From Aquila chrysaetos chrysaetos (taxonomy: Eukaryota > Chordata > Aves > Accipitriformes > Accipitridae): a stretch of DNA of 64,000 nucleotides. Position numbers and translations under genes: made by a program. A model generated the notes under the pieces. It did no database searches, was not told the origin of the DNA, and was given only the letters and a program-made list of their open reading frames with translations. Each line of letters opens with the position of its first letter. The first letter of the stretch is position 1. Of the stretch, positions 25,501 through 40,500 are shown piece by piece. Where the stretch lies: positions 18,198,041 through 18,262,040 of the forward strand of contig NC_044011.1 in NCBI RefSeq assembly GCF_900496995.4, written 5' to 3'.

Positions 25501-28500
25501 GCTTTTCTTGACTCAGGAGTGCTCGCTGTACGCTGTGCTGGTATGTGCTCATTCTCAGTGACAGGGGATTCAGTGTGAGGGAATGACCTAGCTCAGAGAT
25601 GGCTGATGAAGCTGTAATCCCAAGTAACTGTGCTCTCGCTGCACAGATGGCTGAGTCATTTCTGATTCAGCTCTGAGGCTGTCCCAGTTTAGTGACATCT
25701 TTTGGTGATGGTTTCCTTTAAAGCACTGTGCTCTTGAACATGCGGTGCAGCAGCTGCCTGTGAGCAGCCTGTTCTTTGGGCAAGGGTGACAACTAAGGGT
25801 GGCAGGCTCCTCAGCCACCTCAAGCTACACCATCCTCACTCCGCAGAGCCCCAGGACACTCATCCACACTACAGAGATGAAGGGGTGTCCATGTTAGTGA
25901 GTTTGTTCTGCCCAACAGCCCAGAATAATCTCTACATTGTGCCTCCTGGTGTATTTCCCCACGAGCAAGTGCTAGTTTACCCAGCCATCTGGGTGAGATG
26001 GAGAGAGCGGGGTTAACCATGGCTCAGCATACTGATTAATGCCATCTGTCCTAGGCTAGTAGTTCCCTTAGGAAGACATGGGACTTTGTAGTATGCTTGT
26101 AAAAGAGACTGTGTCTTTACAGTCTAATGGGTGTGATATTAAATAACCTCATTGGTAACTCCAATACAAGGTTGGTCTGGACTTAGTACACCTGAGATTA
26201 GTCTGTGGTACACCAGGAGGTGCTTGGTGTAGTAGATAAGCTTGGACAAGGTAGAAGAAGGGAAAAGTGTTACACTCTCCCATCAGTCCTGGGGACTGCC
26301 ACAAAGTGGATCAGGTTTATTATGGCAACTTCAGGACTGGTCTAATTTATACCCCTGAAAAATTGCTCCAAACAAGCCACTTGAATGAACAGTTTGTTGC
26401 ATGGTGTCTCTCCCTCTCACTCCAATATGTTCCTTCCTGCCCTAGTGTGTCTCCTGGACGGGATGGCAGGGCAGGAAGAGCTGACAGAGGGCTGACAGCT
26501 GATGGCTCCCTCCACTGCACTAGGCAATTTTAAGCAAACTATTGGTACAGAAAGAGCTTAGTACCAATGTTACTAAAACATCTACATTTTTATCTTTTGG
26601 ACATGTTGCCAGTAAGATATACAAAGCTCACCAGAAGACACCAGGCCTCCCAATCAGCTGACAGTTATTTCACTGGGAGTTTCATAACTCTATCCCCTAG
26701 CTAACATCGAAGAGTTCAGCATGCTGAAAACATTTTGATAGGAAACCAAGCAATTAAAGTGCCTACACGACAGAGAGGACAGAGCAGGAGGGTGCCCAGA
26801 TTGTGGTCTGACATCAGAATTGCATAACTATAAGTAACAACTTGGTATTTTTGAAAAATCAATTTCTTGGTTAATGAACATACCCCACTGGCCAATCAGC
26901 TTATACAAGGAAGCGCAGTGTTGATGCTGAATTTAGTAATAATACCCAGAGATTAAGATAAATTACCTACAATTGGCCCTGCTTTAAATAAGGGATAAAT
27001 TTTAAACTCCTATCATACAATAATATGACATTTTGTACATCAAAAAGAAAAGACTATGTATAGGACATCATGAAACGTATTATTTAACTTGCAGCTTTAA
27101 CTAATGTTTGATGTTGCTTATACAGGTAACAGAAGAGGTAATTATAGATGATACCAATATTCTTAATTCCTCAGCATCTCCTATTAGTGTTTCCAGTTCA
27201 TTAAAACATAGCTAATCTCCGAACCGTGTGGGAGAAGTTCATTCACAGTGGTTCTGCTCCTTTGGCAAAAAGACCAGAGAATAGCACATCATTTGACTCA
27301 GCAATAAATAGAAGCTCTTTGTTTTTCCTTAGAGAAACTAGTGCCTGCATGCTTCAGAGAAGAAACTTGAAGTTTGCCAGAGAGGGCTGTTGTGATAATG
27401 ATAGACTTCTTCCCACCTTCTTAAAATCCTTCCCAATTGCTCAAAGTGCAAGTCTGTGAGAAGCCAAGGGGTCAGCAAGACCTTGCTGGAGGACTGCAGT
27501 CAAACTGACTGAAGGTTCATGCTGCTTCCAGCCTAGACCCAGGCAGGATCTTCAGTGGTCCTGGCAACTGGGAGAAGAACCCGAATGACCCCAGTGTGAA
27601 GTACACAGCTAGGGCTAGAAGGCCTGAAACAGCAGGAGGAGGAGGAGAGTTAAGGCTGTAGCTTCATGGTTGCTTTAAGCTGCCATAAGCTGGCTCTGTG
27701 GCTGGAAGAAGCCATCCTGGCTTTCCTTTCCCTCCTCACACATTTCTGCTCTCTTTCTCGTCTAACCACAAATATTCCTATAACTGCACAGTGACCAAGC
27801 AACCGATCCAGCAGAACACCATTTTTTTTTTTTTCTGAGTGACTTTTAACTCAGATAATTTCCATTATTTGATTCATCACTCTACTGCACAAACATTTGT
27901 GCTGGCAAAAATCAAAGAGCTACAGAGAGGCTGGATTTCACCTTTTGTCACTAAAGCTGTTAGGTATGAGCCATGAAGGTATAAACTGGTCATGAAAGTA
28001 TAGCATTAGTGTTAAGGTGGTTAGTGTAAGTAGAATCCCGGCTGAGCTAGCATTCAGCCTGCTTATTCATAGATCAGCCTGTCTCTTCTTGCAAGCCTCA
28101 TTCACCATACAACATCCAGTTTCTGCAACAGATGTGGCAGACAGTAGCTTCTTGCACTATTTCACCCCAGAGCAGGTCAGACAAGGCACTGAGTGAGTGA
28201 GGGACTTTCTCGCAAGGAGCAAAGTAGGGTGAGACTCTGACTGACTCCGTGTTTGTGGAGGGAAAGGGGTTTCGCAGTGCCTTCCCTCCAAGTGTTTAGT
28301 TTGTAAACTCAATGCCATTATTTTCACAAAACTTACAGGGTGCAACATATGTGTTTACAATGTATTCACAGCCCTTTGAAAGTTGGTAGATGGCAAAAAG
28401 AAGTGTGGTCCCATGGCCAATTGAAGTGAGCTGGATTTCAAGCTCTGCCACACCTGCTGTTCTCCACGTGACTTTTGGCAAGGCTCAGTCTCTCTGTGCT

Positions 28501-31500
28501 TCAGTTTCCTACCTGTTCAATGAGAAGAATGTATTTTTGTTTTGAGGAGAATAAATTAATTCATGTTAGTGAGACACCCGAGTGCCAGAGGGATTGGAGC
28601 AGTCACCCAAACAGCTCAGATGTGCACACATAAATGGCAGCAGTCGTAACTCTGCAACTGCGCTTCCCAGAACACTGGAAATGGTCACAGATGCTGTAAG
28701 CACCATTCCATCATTTTCTGGCCAGGGAGAACTTGTTGGAGAAACCTGAAGTGTGCTGAAAGCTACACAACACATGCCATAGGCACCCGTGACCTAGTGA
28801 CTTCAAACTGTGGCTCAGTAGTGCTATCTTGTTCTGAGCAGATACAGTTTGTTAGGTTGTCCTGATTACTCAAAGCTTTATTTTCTGCCCTAAAGTAGCG
28901 ATTCTCATTGATTTAAAATTTATAAATGCCTTTCCTTCATCACTTGGTATTATGTATTGCTCAAGACAGCCTTTTTATGAGATTACTAAATAATCATCAG
29001 TGCTGTAAACCACAGATCTAACTGATGGGATAAATACCAGTATCGATGACTGAATTAATTCCCAGCATGTTTCTTTTGGGTTTAGCGGTGTTACACAAGA
29101 GGCATACTGGGTCCCACAGGTCACCAGTAATGACATGAATTACCTGTAGGGCAAGTGAATGAGATGAATAATATTATTAATGTTAAGTACCTTTAAAAAG
29201 TAATTGCAATAAAACCATCTTACCATCTAACTAAGCTTTTAATGGAAGTATTTGATTGTTGAAGAGATAATTTTAAAATTATTTTTAAATTATATGTTGA
29301 CTGGATGTAGCTAAACATTTCTGGGGTCATCCCGAGATGGCTCTACTTTATGTATATGACAAACACTGAAGCCAGGAAATTACTCTCAATTTTATCCTAG
29401 ACTAGACACCAGTCTATCCTAGACTATCCCCACATGTTTAAGTAACTGCAGTGCTGGCTTTCTATAAGCAAACATTAATTAGAGCTATCGATCAAAAATG
29501 AATACAGAATGTAACTTAGCAAAATCCCTAAAACTGCCTAGTTTTCATCATTGCTACCCAATGGATTGGTTGACAATCATCTTTGTTGCCCAGTCCTGGG
29601 ACATTTAGTAGGAAAGCAGAACAAAACCCAACTTTATCTCAACCTTTGTGCAAGAGTAAAACACTTAGGTGCGATGTGGAGATTTTTATTAAGTAGTGTG
29701 TTTAAAGTAGTAGCTTACTCCTAGGATTTAATTTCCAGCGCTTGTGAGCTGACTGAATTCTCTGTGAACACGATACGTTAACCACATCTCTTGACCACCA
29801 CAAAGCTGCATGCAGGTGACTGCAGCGATGGCATTTTCATTCCACTGAAAAAGCCACCACCGTTCGATCAGGCTGGGAAAAAAATCGTTTGTAAACCAGG
29901 AGGCCATCTCTAACGGGCACTAAACAAGGGACTTCTCCATGGCGAACATGCACGTCAGTCCTCACGCCTGAAATGGATAGATTTAAACCGGATTCAGAAC
30001 CGCCTCTCTGTCCTATGTGTCTTCTGCTTATAAGGTTGACTTTTCCTCTGATGAACGTGGCTGCTGCTACTGCCATACGAGCTGAAAAGGGGCGCTGGAA
30101 ATGTGGAAAACACCGCTGTCACCCCAACGGCAGGATGTATTTTGGACCCCCCGGCGCTGGGCAGGGCGGGACAAGCCGTACCCTCGCGCTCAAGGCCCGC
30201 TCACCACAGCTGAGGTGGCGGTTCAAAGCGGCGAAGCTCGGCGCCCGAACTGGGCGGCCCTCCCGCGCAGGCTGTCTCTCCGTCCCGCGGCCCCGGGCGG
30301 CTGTCAGGGGCGGCCCGGGCGGGCTGGCGGCCCGTGACCGCGCCCGTTGGCCGCCCCGGCGGCTCCCGGCGGCTGTGGAAAAGCGGCGGTTGCGGCTTGC
30401 GGCGCGGGAGACGGCGGCCCGCCCCTCGGGCGGCAGGCCGGGCCTCGACCTCCGCGACTTGCTCAAAGCCAGGGCCGCCAGCCGCTGCCCGCGCCCCCAG
30501 CACGGCCGCCGCGCCCGGGAGCGACCCGCAGAGCGCAGGCCCGTGTCCCCGCCGGCTCGCCGTAGCGCCGCCGCCCCTCGCCAGCAGGGTCGCCCTTCGG
30601 CCCCGCGGCTGAGGAGCAGTGGCGGCCGGGTGACGCATGCGGAAGCCGCCGCGAGGCACCGCTCGCGATTGTGCCACGGCAGCGGTGGCAGATCCCGGGC
30701 GAGGGCGGGGGGGGGGGGGGAGGAGGTGCCTCCACCGCGCATGCGGCGCCGGGATGGAGCCGTGAGTGGTGGGCGGGGGAGGAGCGGGGTGGTCGCCGCT
30801 CGCTGGCGCGCGCCGGGGGCGAGCGAGCGAGCGGGCGGGCGAGCGGGGTGCGAGGCCGCGGCGGGGACCCTCGCGCGTGCCGGGCGGGGCGCGGGGAGGG
30901 GGGCGGCGGCTCGCGGGTCTGCCCTCGGGCTCGGGCGCCGGCGGCGGGACCGGCCGTTCAACGGCCGGCGGGGAGCCTGGCGGCGGGGAGCGGTCCGCTC
31001 GGTCTCGGGGGGCACGCACCGACCCGAGGCTACCGGGACCGGGGAGAAGAAATGCCTTCCTCTGGCCGGGTGCGGTGATTGAAGCTTTTCCCCTGTAAAG
31101 ACCTGAACCCTGTCATTCAGTTTATACACGTTAATTAATCTCATTAAGGAAATAAGAGCACCGAGGGGTAAATTACTGTTCCTGAGGCTACGGCTCGCCA
31201 GTCCGAAACCTGAGAGTGACCACCCGCTCCTTTAGAGGAACGCTGCCGGTTTTGCTCCTCTGTGGTGAATAAACCCCCCTGTATTCCGTAACCCATACTC
31301 TCACATGGTGCCTGTTAAGGAAAAAGAAAAACTTGTTTTCCCGGGTGTGTCTTCGCATGGACAGAGCCATAGTCGTGACTAATTATTCAGGCTTCAATGA
31401 ATACAACGAGCAAGACACTTAAAGCCAAACCCACCCCCCGCCCGTGATCTGTTTAGCATAGTCATGGTTAGCTGTCAGTTGTCATATAACAGTACTACGT

Positions 31501-34500
31501 AGTTCTGTTAATATTAGTTGTATGCATCTTTTTATGTATTCATGTGCTGCCTCATTAGCTATTGACCATTGTGGCATACGTCTACAAGAAGAAGTTCAAG
31601 GTCTTCTGAGGGACACCAAAGCAAGCAATGTCTTTAAACTGTGAGATAGTGCCGTGTGTACAGATAGACCCAGTACTATGAATGTAGGTAGCATGTATAA
31701 TAATTTAAATCAAAGTGGGTTTGATGGTTTTGTTTGAGAGTGAGCCTAAAATAGAAAAGAGCAGTTGGAGGCAGAGACATTGAGGCCAGTATGTCAGAAA
31801 AACTGCTATGCATAAAAGTGAGTTATTTCTGATTTTAATATCAACTCTGTGCTACCTGCTGCTTAATCCCAGTTTTGTCACAGCCTTCCCATCTGTGAAA
31901 TGAGATTCTTAAGTGAAAATTATTGTATAAAAGGCTCTTTTTTTTTCATGATGGTCTTTAGCAAAGACTGTGTTGTGCAGCCATGAGAAGTGATTTGAAG
32001 ATGAGGAATAGCCTGAGAAACATTGTGCTTAACCATTTGAGCCAAAACTTTACTCAAAGAGCAAGAGTTAACCTACCTTTAGATCTCACATACGAATGGC
32101 TACTGAAAGATTGCAGTTGTTATGGGTGTGCGTTTCCATAGTTCACTCTATCACAGATTGCGTTAGTGCAGTTTAGTTTTTACTGACTACTATTTGAGAT
32201 GTCTAAGTATAATATTTCTCTGTTTTTATCTCAGTGCTTTCTGCTCCTTTGCAATTAGTTTCAGACATATCCAATTTAATTATAAAATCTTTAGTTTCTG
32301 TCTGAGTTGGGATGAAACTCAGTACAGGTGGTAAAAGCTGCCTGAAAAATCTGCAGACACTTGGATGGCTAGTCTTGAGCTTTGGACTGCCTTGGCTAGG
32401 CTGATTAGAGCATCTTCCACTGGTAAAGCAAAGCACAGTTCTTTATTCATTTGAACAGGTGCTTCCAGAGTGACCGTCCCTTTTTGCTTTTCCCATAAAT
32501 GCCTTTCAAACATTTATTCTTTATTAGGCCTTTCAGATGTAAGAAAGAAGCTGTTAGTGGGGGATCATCAACTTGCACCAACTTTTATATTCCTAAATTT
32601 TATATAGTCTCTTTCCAAAAGGCAGATGTTGAACAACGAACATACAGGAAGATCATTTTATCTGCTTTGTACGTGAGCTGGTGATAGGCTGAAATGAGAC
32701 TCTTAAAGCATACAAGGAAATTCTGTTATTGCAGCGAGGGGCAATGAAGAATACATCGTCCGACTGGAATGCTATAAATTGCTGTTTGCTGTCATGATAA
32801 ATGTAGTTAAGATTTGGCCAACTTCTTACGTTTGCTCTTACAAAAAGTGTCCACTTTGCCTTACTGACCTGTAAAGTAGCACATACAGTCAGTGGCTTAA
32901 ATGAGACTTCAGGAGTACCAGTATAAAAGAAGAAGGGAAAACACAGAGTGTGCCCCTACTCTCTCTGGTCTCCTCTCTTTGTTAAGTGCCAGCGTGACTG
33001 TGCTTAGGTAGGTGTACACCTACCCATTTTGACTACTGGGTGTTGCACCACCTGGAGAGGAGTTGGAATAAAGAATGAGCCAATGTCTGGAACATGTTTC
33101 TTCAAAAGCTTGCAAGCGCATCTGTGCTCTGGCATATGAGTGAACCAAGGTGGTTAATTGCCAATAGCTGTAACCCTGTCAGTGTTGGCTGGGTGGTGAA
33201 CTCTGGTGACTTTCCTGTAAGGACTGTGGAGATGAAGCTGCTGTTCGTGTTCACGTTATGCATTTTGAAAGTCTGCAAAAACTTGGAAATTAGGAGGCTT
33301 ATCAAAAGAACAAAGGATATGCATAGCAAGTCAGAAGTATCCTGCATCAGACTGCAGCTGTTAAGTGGATGCCCAGATGTAAGCTGTTAAGAACAGCATG
33401 AGCATATGTGATACTTTCCTGCATGTATATGATACTCTTCCAGTCGTCAGCTATTCTTGACCCATGAACTTTCCCATCCAGACCTAGTTTCTGCGTACTG
33501 AGTGATCCTCAGTGTGTGCTTGGTATCCACTTGAACCCTTATAGTTAATTTAGGCATATCAGCAATTTATGTACGATTTTTATATATCAAGGATTTTCTT
33601 GTTAAGATTAGTATTTTAGTTTCTCAAGATAATATCTCATACTTAGGCAGACAAGGAATACCAGGTCATCTGTGGAACTGAAGGAGCCCTTGGAACAGAC
33701 AGGAAAATGTACCTTAGTTAGTTGTTTTAGTACTGGTACAGATGTAATAGCTTTAAAGTGGTTTAAGTGCATGAAGGCTGAGGTGTTAAGACATTGATTT
33801 AAGGAAAATACTGTCATTATATCCCTGCAAAAGTTGTGCACACAAGTTCTGGTTTGAAATGCCTCTATTAACTGGCATTTTTCAAAGTCAACTTAAAATC
33901 ATATTTGTCTGTGAGACGATCTCTGTGACAGAGGTCTGATCTGTTCCTGTTTATGATTGTGATAATTTCATGTACAATTTACCTTTTTTGGCTGTACAAT
34001 CTGCTTGCTATTCTGACTTCTTTGACTGGTGTGGGGTTTTTGCTCCACATAATGGTGTGTTTGCAGGTGCTGTGCCCGGAGTCCTGGACAGCCAGTTTGT
34101 GCAAACTTGTAACATTTACAGTTACTTGCTTGCAGTTCCCATTACTTCTGTGGGGTTTTCCTCCCTTCCCCACCTCCTTTGTGAGTTAAATTAAGATTTG
34201 GATGTTTCAAACTCTACAGTAAAGGAATAATGTAATTATTTTTGTAGTGTCATTTGGAGAGAATGCAGTGATTCTTAAAGAAAATAGAGGTTATTCTTAA
34301 ATCCTTTTACTGGTTTAAAGTGAATTGTTTGCCTTGCTTTTAAGGGCTGCCAGGCATGCAGGCATGGGGTACCTGGTCCCCGAATTCAGGCTGGGCTTAT
34401 GGAAAGGATTCTACCACTTTTTCAGGATTTCTTCATTAGAGTAGTGAACCAGTAAGAGCACCATTCAGCTGGTGAAAAGAAGTTTTATTCCAAGCTGAAA

Positions 34501-37500
34501 GGGAGCACTGTCATTAAAGTCTTATGCTTTCATTTCTTTCCGTGATGGTGCTCATGCAACTTCATCGGAAAATAACACCACCCCACCACCCCCCTCCCAA
34601 TTCTACAGCTCTCCCATATAAACTGTACACCTTTCTATGATCATACCTACTGGAACAGCAGTAGAAAATCAGCTATATGGTGGCTCAGTTCTGGCATAAC
34701 TCAAAACGACATGTTGGCTGTATTTTGAGACATGGTGGATTGCTCCTTTTGTTGAACTATGCATTTACCAGAAAGGAAGATAGAGGAGGGATACATTATG
34801 TAGGATTAATTCTTTGATCATATTTCCCTTAAGCTAACTGAACTGGAAGTTACCTGTTCCAAGAGAATACAGTTTGTCCTTTCAATACTTTTTCCCCCTC
34901 TATTTTGTCTTTAACCTAATGATAACCACCAAACAGTTGTGGAAGAGATGTCATTGCTTTTATGTGTATTTGTATTTAAGTGTCTAATAATAAACTTAAG
35001 TTCAGGTTTCTTTTTCCTAAGCTTTGGTGGAGCTCAGACAAGAATGCAGAGCCTGAGCATGCACATCTAGCAGATCTGGAGTTCTGCCTTACTCCTTGTT
35101 AGGGGCGATCCTGCAGGGATGAAGTGTATATATAGGGTGTAGAAAACTCATCAAGATCCTGTGCAGGTACCTGAGTTGTTAGTGATGTCAGTCCCTTTGG
35201 GTTAAGCTGTCATTGTAGCAAACATGCTATCTTGGATGTTTAAATTATTAATGTATGAACAAAAAAAATGTAACTTTTTCTCCCTCTAAAAAATGCTTTC
35301 TCTTGCTCAAGTCTTAGGACAATAGAAAACCCTAGCATAGAAAGAATGAGCAAAATTCAGACATTTTGGGGCACAGATGTGCGTGCACATACACATTCTA
35401 ATAATTCCTAGTAGTTATCCTTGCTCTATAAAGCAGCATTAATTTTTTTTTCTTAGTGTTACATGTTACCTCAGCATTTGGTTTAATTTTCTTTGTGGAG
35501 GAATGAATGGGGCCTATTTCCCCCCCCCCTTTAGAAATAATGACTGACAGCTAAATCTGTGCTTTCTTTTGCTTCCTGTAGGCTGGCACCGATGCGATTA
35601 TATACACTGTCCAAACGGCATTTTGTTCTGGTCTTTGTAGTATTCTTTGTTTGTTTTGGTCTGACAGTCTTCATAGGAATAGCAGGTAAGGATGTTGTCT
35701 TTTTAAAAGATTACAATTCTTGTATGCTTTGTCTAAAACTGTTGGTATTTACATTTTTATTTAAATGCTAATGAGCTTACTGCCCCTGAGATGTCTGAGG
35801 AAGCATTACTTTTGACAGGGAGGGGGAAGTGTTTCTTCCATCTCATTTTTTCATAGGAGTACTACCTACGCAGATTTTATATTTGCAACTGCTTTACAGG
35901 GGAGAGTCAGTAAAGTAAAACAAAACTATCTTTGCTGTAACATAATTTTTCAGCAGACTGCTACATTTTCTTCTTTGTATTTCAATCTGTGAAATGGTGG
36001 TGCTAATACTTGGTTTCCTGTGACGAAATTGATAACTGTTTGTAAAACCTTCTAAATGCTTGGGTGATAAATGCCACAGAAGTATAAAATATTTTAGTAA
36101 TGTAAAAATATGAACTTCCATTGTCGAACATATGTAAGCTTAGGTCTCTGGTTTCAAAGACCTTTGTGGGAGTCATGATGTGGGAGGCTGGGAGGCTAAG
36201 CACTTAGTGCCTGGATACTTATCCTGGAGATCAGAGAGATTTGTGGAAATCTGGTCAACAAAGATGCAGAGTGTCATTAGGCAGATGGAAAGCGTGGGAG
36301 CCCTCTGTATTTCATGCCAGAGAGCTTTTCCACGTCTAAAACGTACTTGATAAAGAAGTCAGCATGCTGTCACTGCAGTGCTAATAAGCTAATACTCTGC
36401 TGTCAGGGTAGCTTTGTCAACACAGAAGTTAAGTGACAGACAGGGAGAGGGGAAGGGAGGGACTTGTACTCATTAAGCAACCTGCCCCCCATGTAAGAAT
36501 TATTTAAAGACGTTATCACCCCCCCCACTTTACTGCTTTCTCTTGTGCCACTCTTGACACCTCTTGACCTGTCTGTAGGGTTGTCTCTACCTCTGCTCTA
36601 TCCTTCACTTCTTTAAAATGAGATGGGCTGCCCAGGCCTGGAACTCATCTGCTCCTGCCTGCCTTGGAAAGAAGTGGGGATTAATGGGAGGCAGCTGTTT
36701 GGGCTTTTTGTGTCCATCCGTGCCTTGTAGGCAGTACATTCTTCATAATAGCATTAAATAATAAAATTTGTCTGTGAAATAAAACCTCCTTTCCTGCTGT
36801 TTGATTTATTGCAGCAGCCTAAGGTCCAGACTAAAGGTTAACCGCCCATATTCCTGTGACTTGCCTAAGGATGCTGAAGGGCATTATTTGGCCACTAAAA
36901 TACTGTATAAATACATTTGCAAAAATGCATTTTATATTAATGACAAAGGAAAAAACCTGGAATTACTCAATTGTGTGTCATTTGGCTTAAAAAGCGAACC
37001 ATATTTGTAGTTGTGTGTTTATACTGCCCAGTTGCAAGAAATGCAAGAAAGTTGCTTTACATAAGGCCAAAAAGCAGTGCTCCTGGAAGAGAAAACTGAG
37101 CATTTCATTCTTAATCAGTAGCAGAGCCTGAAAGAGAGCTGTGTTGGTGTGTCGCATTGTGTCTGTGTGCAGAGTGATCTGATGATGTGGTTGCCTTTGG
37201 TCTGGGGGACTTGTCTGCTGTAAGCAACACTTGATCATCTGTACCCTTCTGGGGTCCCAGGACTTGGCTGTGATCCCCTTCAGGAACTGGCACGGCTGTG
37301 GGACTCTTCTTACTGAAATTGAATTATGCTTTTCAAAACAAAAATGCCTTCCAAAACTCTGCCCTATTTATACGTACTTCAGAACCGGAAAGTTCAATGA
37401 TGCAGAACAGACTTTATAGTGGATGGGTCTTAGTGAAGTTGAACTGTAATTCTAATATGAAACTTTGAGTGTGATGGGTGAAATTCTTCATGTTTCCATT

Positions 37501-40500
37501 TAAAGTCTGTGAGATGGTTAATATTATAATTAGAGTGATTATAGAAGCCCAAGTAATGCTGCATGTTTAGAGCTGTCGTGACAGCTAACCTAAAGTACTT
37601 CTTGCACAGAATGATCCCATGTTGCTCATTTGTGAAGTTCCTTCTTTTCCATTGTTTCTCTGTAGTAACTTTGAAGTCCATGGTCTTTGTGAAAAACTGC
37701 TTTTCTTGCATATTTTTTTTAATGGTGTTTGTGGCTGAAACAGCGTGTTTTGAGGATTAATAAATTACATTAAATTGCCAGGCCGAATACATAAGGGAGA
37801 GACCATTTGGACACAGAAATCTTACCATGACTGGAAAGCCTCTAGAGTGACCCAAATACACACAAATACACATCCTGCCTATGTCCCTACCTGCTATATA
37901 TCTCCTCTGTGTTTGTTAACACCCCAGTATATAGATACAGACCTTTCCCTACTTTCCCCTTTCATTTTTGTGGTTTAGTCCTTTTGCTTAGGTATATATG
38001 CACGCATGAGTACATACTTTTGAGTATGTACATACATGCATGCATTCCTCTTCTCCCCAGTACCATGTGTTCTTGCATACCTAAGAAGGCTAAGGGGAAA
38101 CTGTGCCACTGTCTACAACAACCTTATCAGAGGATACACAGAAGATGGGGCTAGACTCTTCTCAGAGGTGCATGATGATAGGGTGAGAGGCAACAGACAC
38201 AAGCTGGAACACAAGAAATTCCAGTTAGATATTAGGAAATTTTTCTTACCATAAGGGTGATTAAATACTGGAACAGGTTGCCCAGGGAGGTTGTTGGAGT
38301 CTCTGTCCTTAGAGATGTTCAAGACTTGACTGGACATGGCCCTGGGCAACCTGATCTAATTAAACAAGAATGTGGACTAGATGGCCCCTGGAGGTCTCTT
38401 CTAACATCAATTATGATTTTATTGCTTCCCATTTACTGCATACAGAATTAGAGGTAGGGTGTGAGTAGATGGATGCAGTTGATTGTACATGTTAAGTGTG
38501 TTTGTCTATATCCGGAATGATTGGAGGAATGGTTGCATAAAAAGTCTGGTAGCGAGCTAAACATCTCCCACTACAATTGGACATGAAACTCCATTGATTG
38601 AATGGATTGTCTGTTTTAGGAGAAATTGTTTATAGAACTTTTACGCAATTATGTTTATTTATGTGATGATGTACACAATATATTATAGCCCCAGATTTCT
38701 GTAGAGAAGGAGGGGCCCAATCTGAGTGGATTGAGAAGTGTTCCTAAACAAACATGTGGGTATCTTGGCCTGAACAGACCGATACGATGATAATCCAGCA
38801 CCAGCCAGAAAGTACTGTTATTGTGATTGCACAAGCAAGTACACTACACGTACATAAAAAGGCATTAGCATCATGCACTCAAATACGATGGGATGTGTTT
38901 GCCCTGGTACCCAAGCCTTGAGTGCAAGGCATTATGGATGCTGTGTGAATCAGGTGATGGTAGCAGCTTGGCTATAGAAACTTTATAGTGCAATTAGATA
39001 TCCTGGTTTTTCAGGTGGTTTTTGCAGCCCTTGTTGAGCTTCAGGTTGCTGTAACAACAGTGCCACTGGTGCTTAGCTAGCTTTTTCTGTAGCTGAGTAC
39101 TTTCATGACTGCAGTATACAGCCTAGCTTGGGAAAAATAGTGTGGTTTGCTGCAGGGTTTCTGACATGGAGTTCTTGATTTATAATTTACTTCCTTTTTA
39201 ATCATGCCTAGAAATACTATGGCAGAGAGGCTTAAAGGAACATTCAGGCCAAGTTTATTAATGATATTGAAATGTCTAAGTGATTTACTCTTCAGCTTAA
39301 ACATCTGAAAAGTGGGATAATATTTACCTGCTTTGCAGGGAGGTATTTTGTACAGTCTTTTGAAATCCTATATTTACATCATTACTTATCAGTAATACGC
39401 ATACTTCAATATTGTTTTCTTTCTTCCTTCTTATATATTGTGTAGGTCCTAATGTAATTGAAACTTCTGTGGCAAGAACTGACTTAAATAACAGCCTAAA
39501 GGTAAGAGTTAATAAATATTGTTGGATTACATGAATGGCTTTATTTGATGTCAGTAATATTAAACATACCCCTCCTTCCCCCCCAGTTATTTTAAGTATT
39601 TAAATTTTTCCTGGAAAACTTCTTGGTCACATGGTGCTTTCCCGTTTCAAATTGAATGTGCAATATTGTAGTACCACTGTGTTATTTCATGAGTGGCCCA
39701 GCAGCAACTTCTAGTCTCTTACTTTTGTGGGCAGGTAAGGTAGAGAATTCTATGATGTTTCTGCACAGTAATTCCTGATAAAGTAACACTTGAGTGTTGA
39801 TAGGATTCCCTGGAGAGTTCCTGTTGGGGATTCTTGTAGGGGGGTCCAGAAATAGAAACTGAGAACATAAACTGAAAAATAGTGCTCTCAGTAGCAACTA
39901 ATAGTATCCCTCTTGTGATATTCCTTTCTATCAGCTGGGAAGGAATATTTCTTTTTCTTGTTAATTGTTCACTGTCACATGACCAAGACATGGGATCCGG
40001 CTTCCTAACATGAACCTTCACCTTCATTTTCTTGAAAGCTTTCATAGTTTGGTTCTCGGTTCTTGCATTTTTATTTCTGTCTAGCTCTTCACTGTCAACC
40101 TAATATCTAAAGTAATTTTTGTCAAAGTGCTAAAAAGGTTTTGTTGTTCTGTTTTGATTTTTTTTTTTAAGTAAGTTTTCATTAAATACACTGGAACATT
40201 TCTTTTTTTGGTCTATTAGTCACCTATATATGTTTGGATTGGTACTGTATTATAGGTGAATTTTTTTTTTTTCAAAGCATATTTTTATATCATATAAGAG
40301 AAGTCTTCCCTGCATGTAGGTTTTATCTGTTAATGGTATCTACCATGCTTTTGAAATGAATGTGGGATTTTTAGAAAACCTAGTGGTAAATAGTTGTTTT
40401 CGTAATCATAGTTGAACAGGTTTAAAACTGTGTAGCAGATGAGGGGTCACAAATCTGACTTTTGATGTAAAGTGCTAGAAATGACTTTTTAATTTCAGGC

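Larger units (their letters stand above)
30080..31078 (+). promoter_or_regulatory. TMEM181: Second CpG island, internal promoter of TMEM181
   Basis: About 1 kb of very GC-rich, CpG-dense DNA inside intron 1, with several GC boxes and a 14-base G run at 30707-30720. It encloses alternative first exon 1b with a consensus donor. Long open frames on both strands here are artefacts of the lack of stop codons in GC-rich DNA. Confidence 0.85.

Noticed and set aside
29973-31144. Open frames of 369 codons (+) and 341 and 272 codons (-) in the second CpG island
   Set aside because: Their composition is Arg/Pro/Gly/Ala-rich in every frame, as expected where stop codons are rare because of high GC. They cross the exon 1b donor and have no domain.
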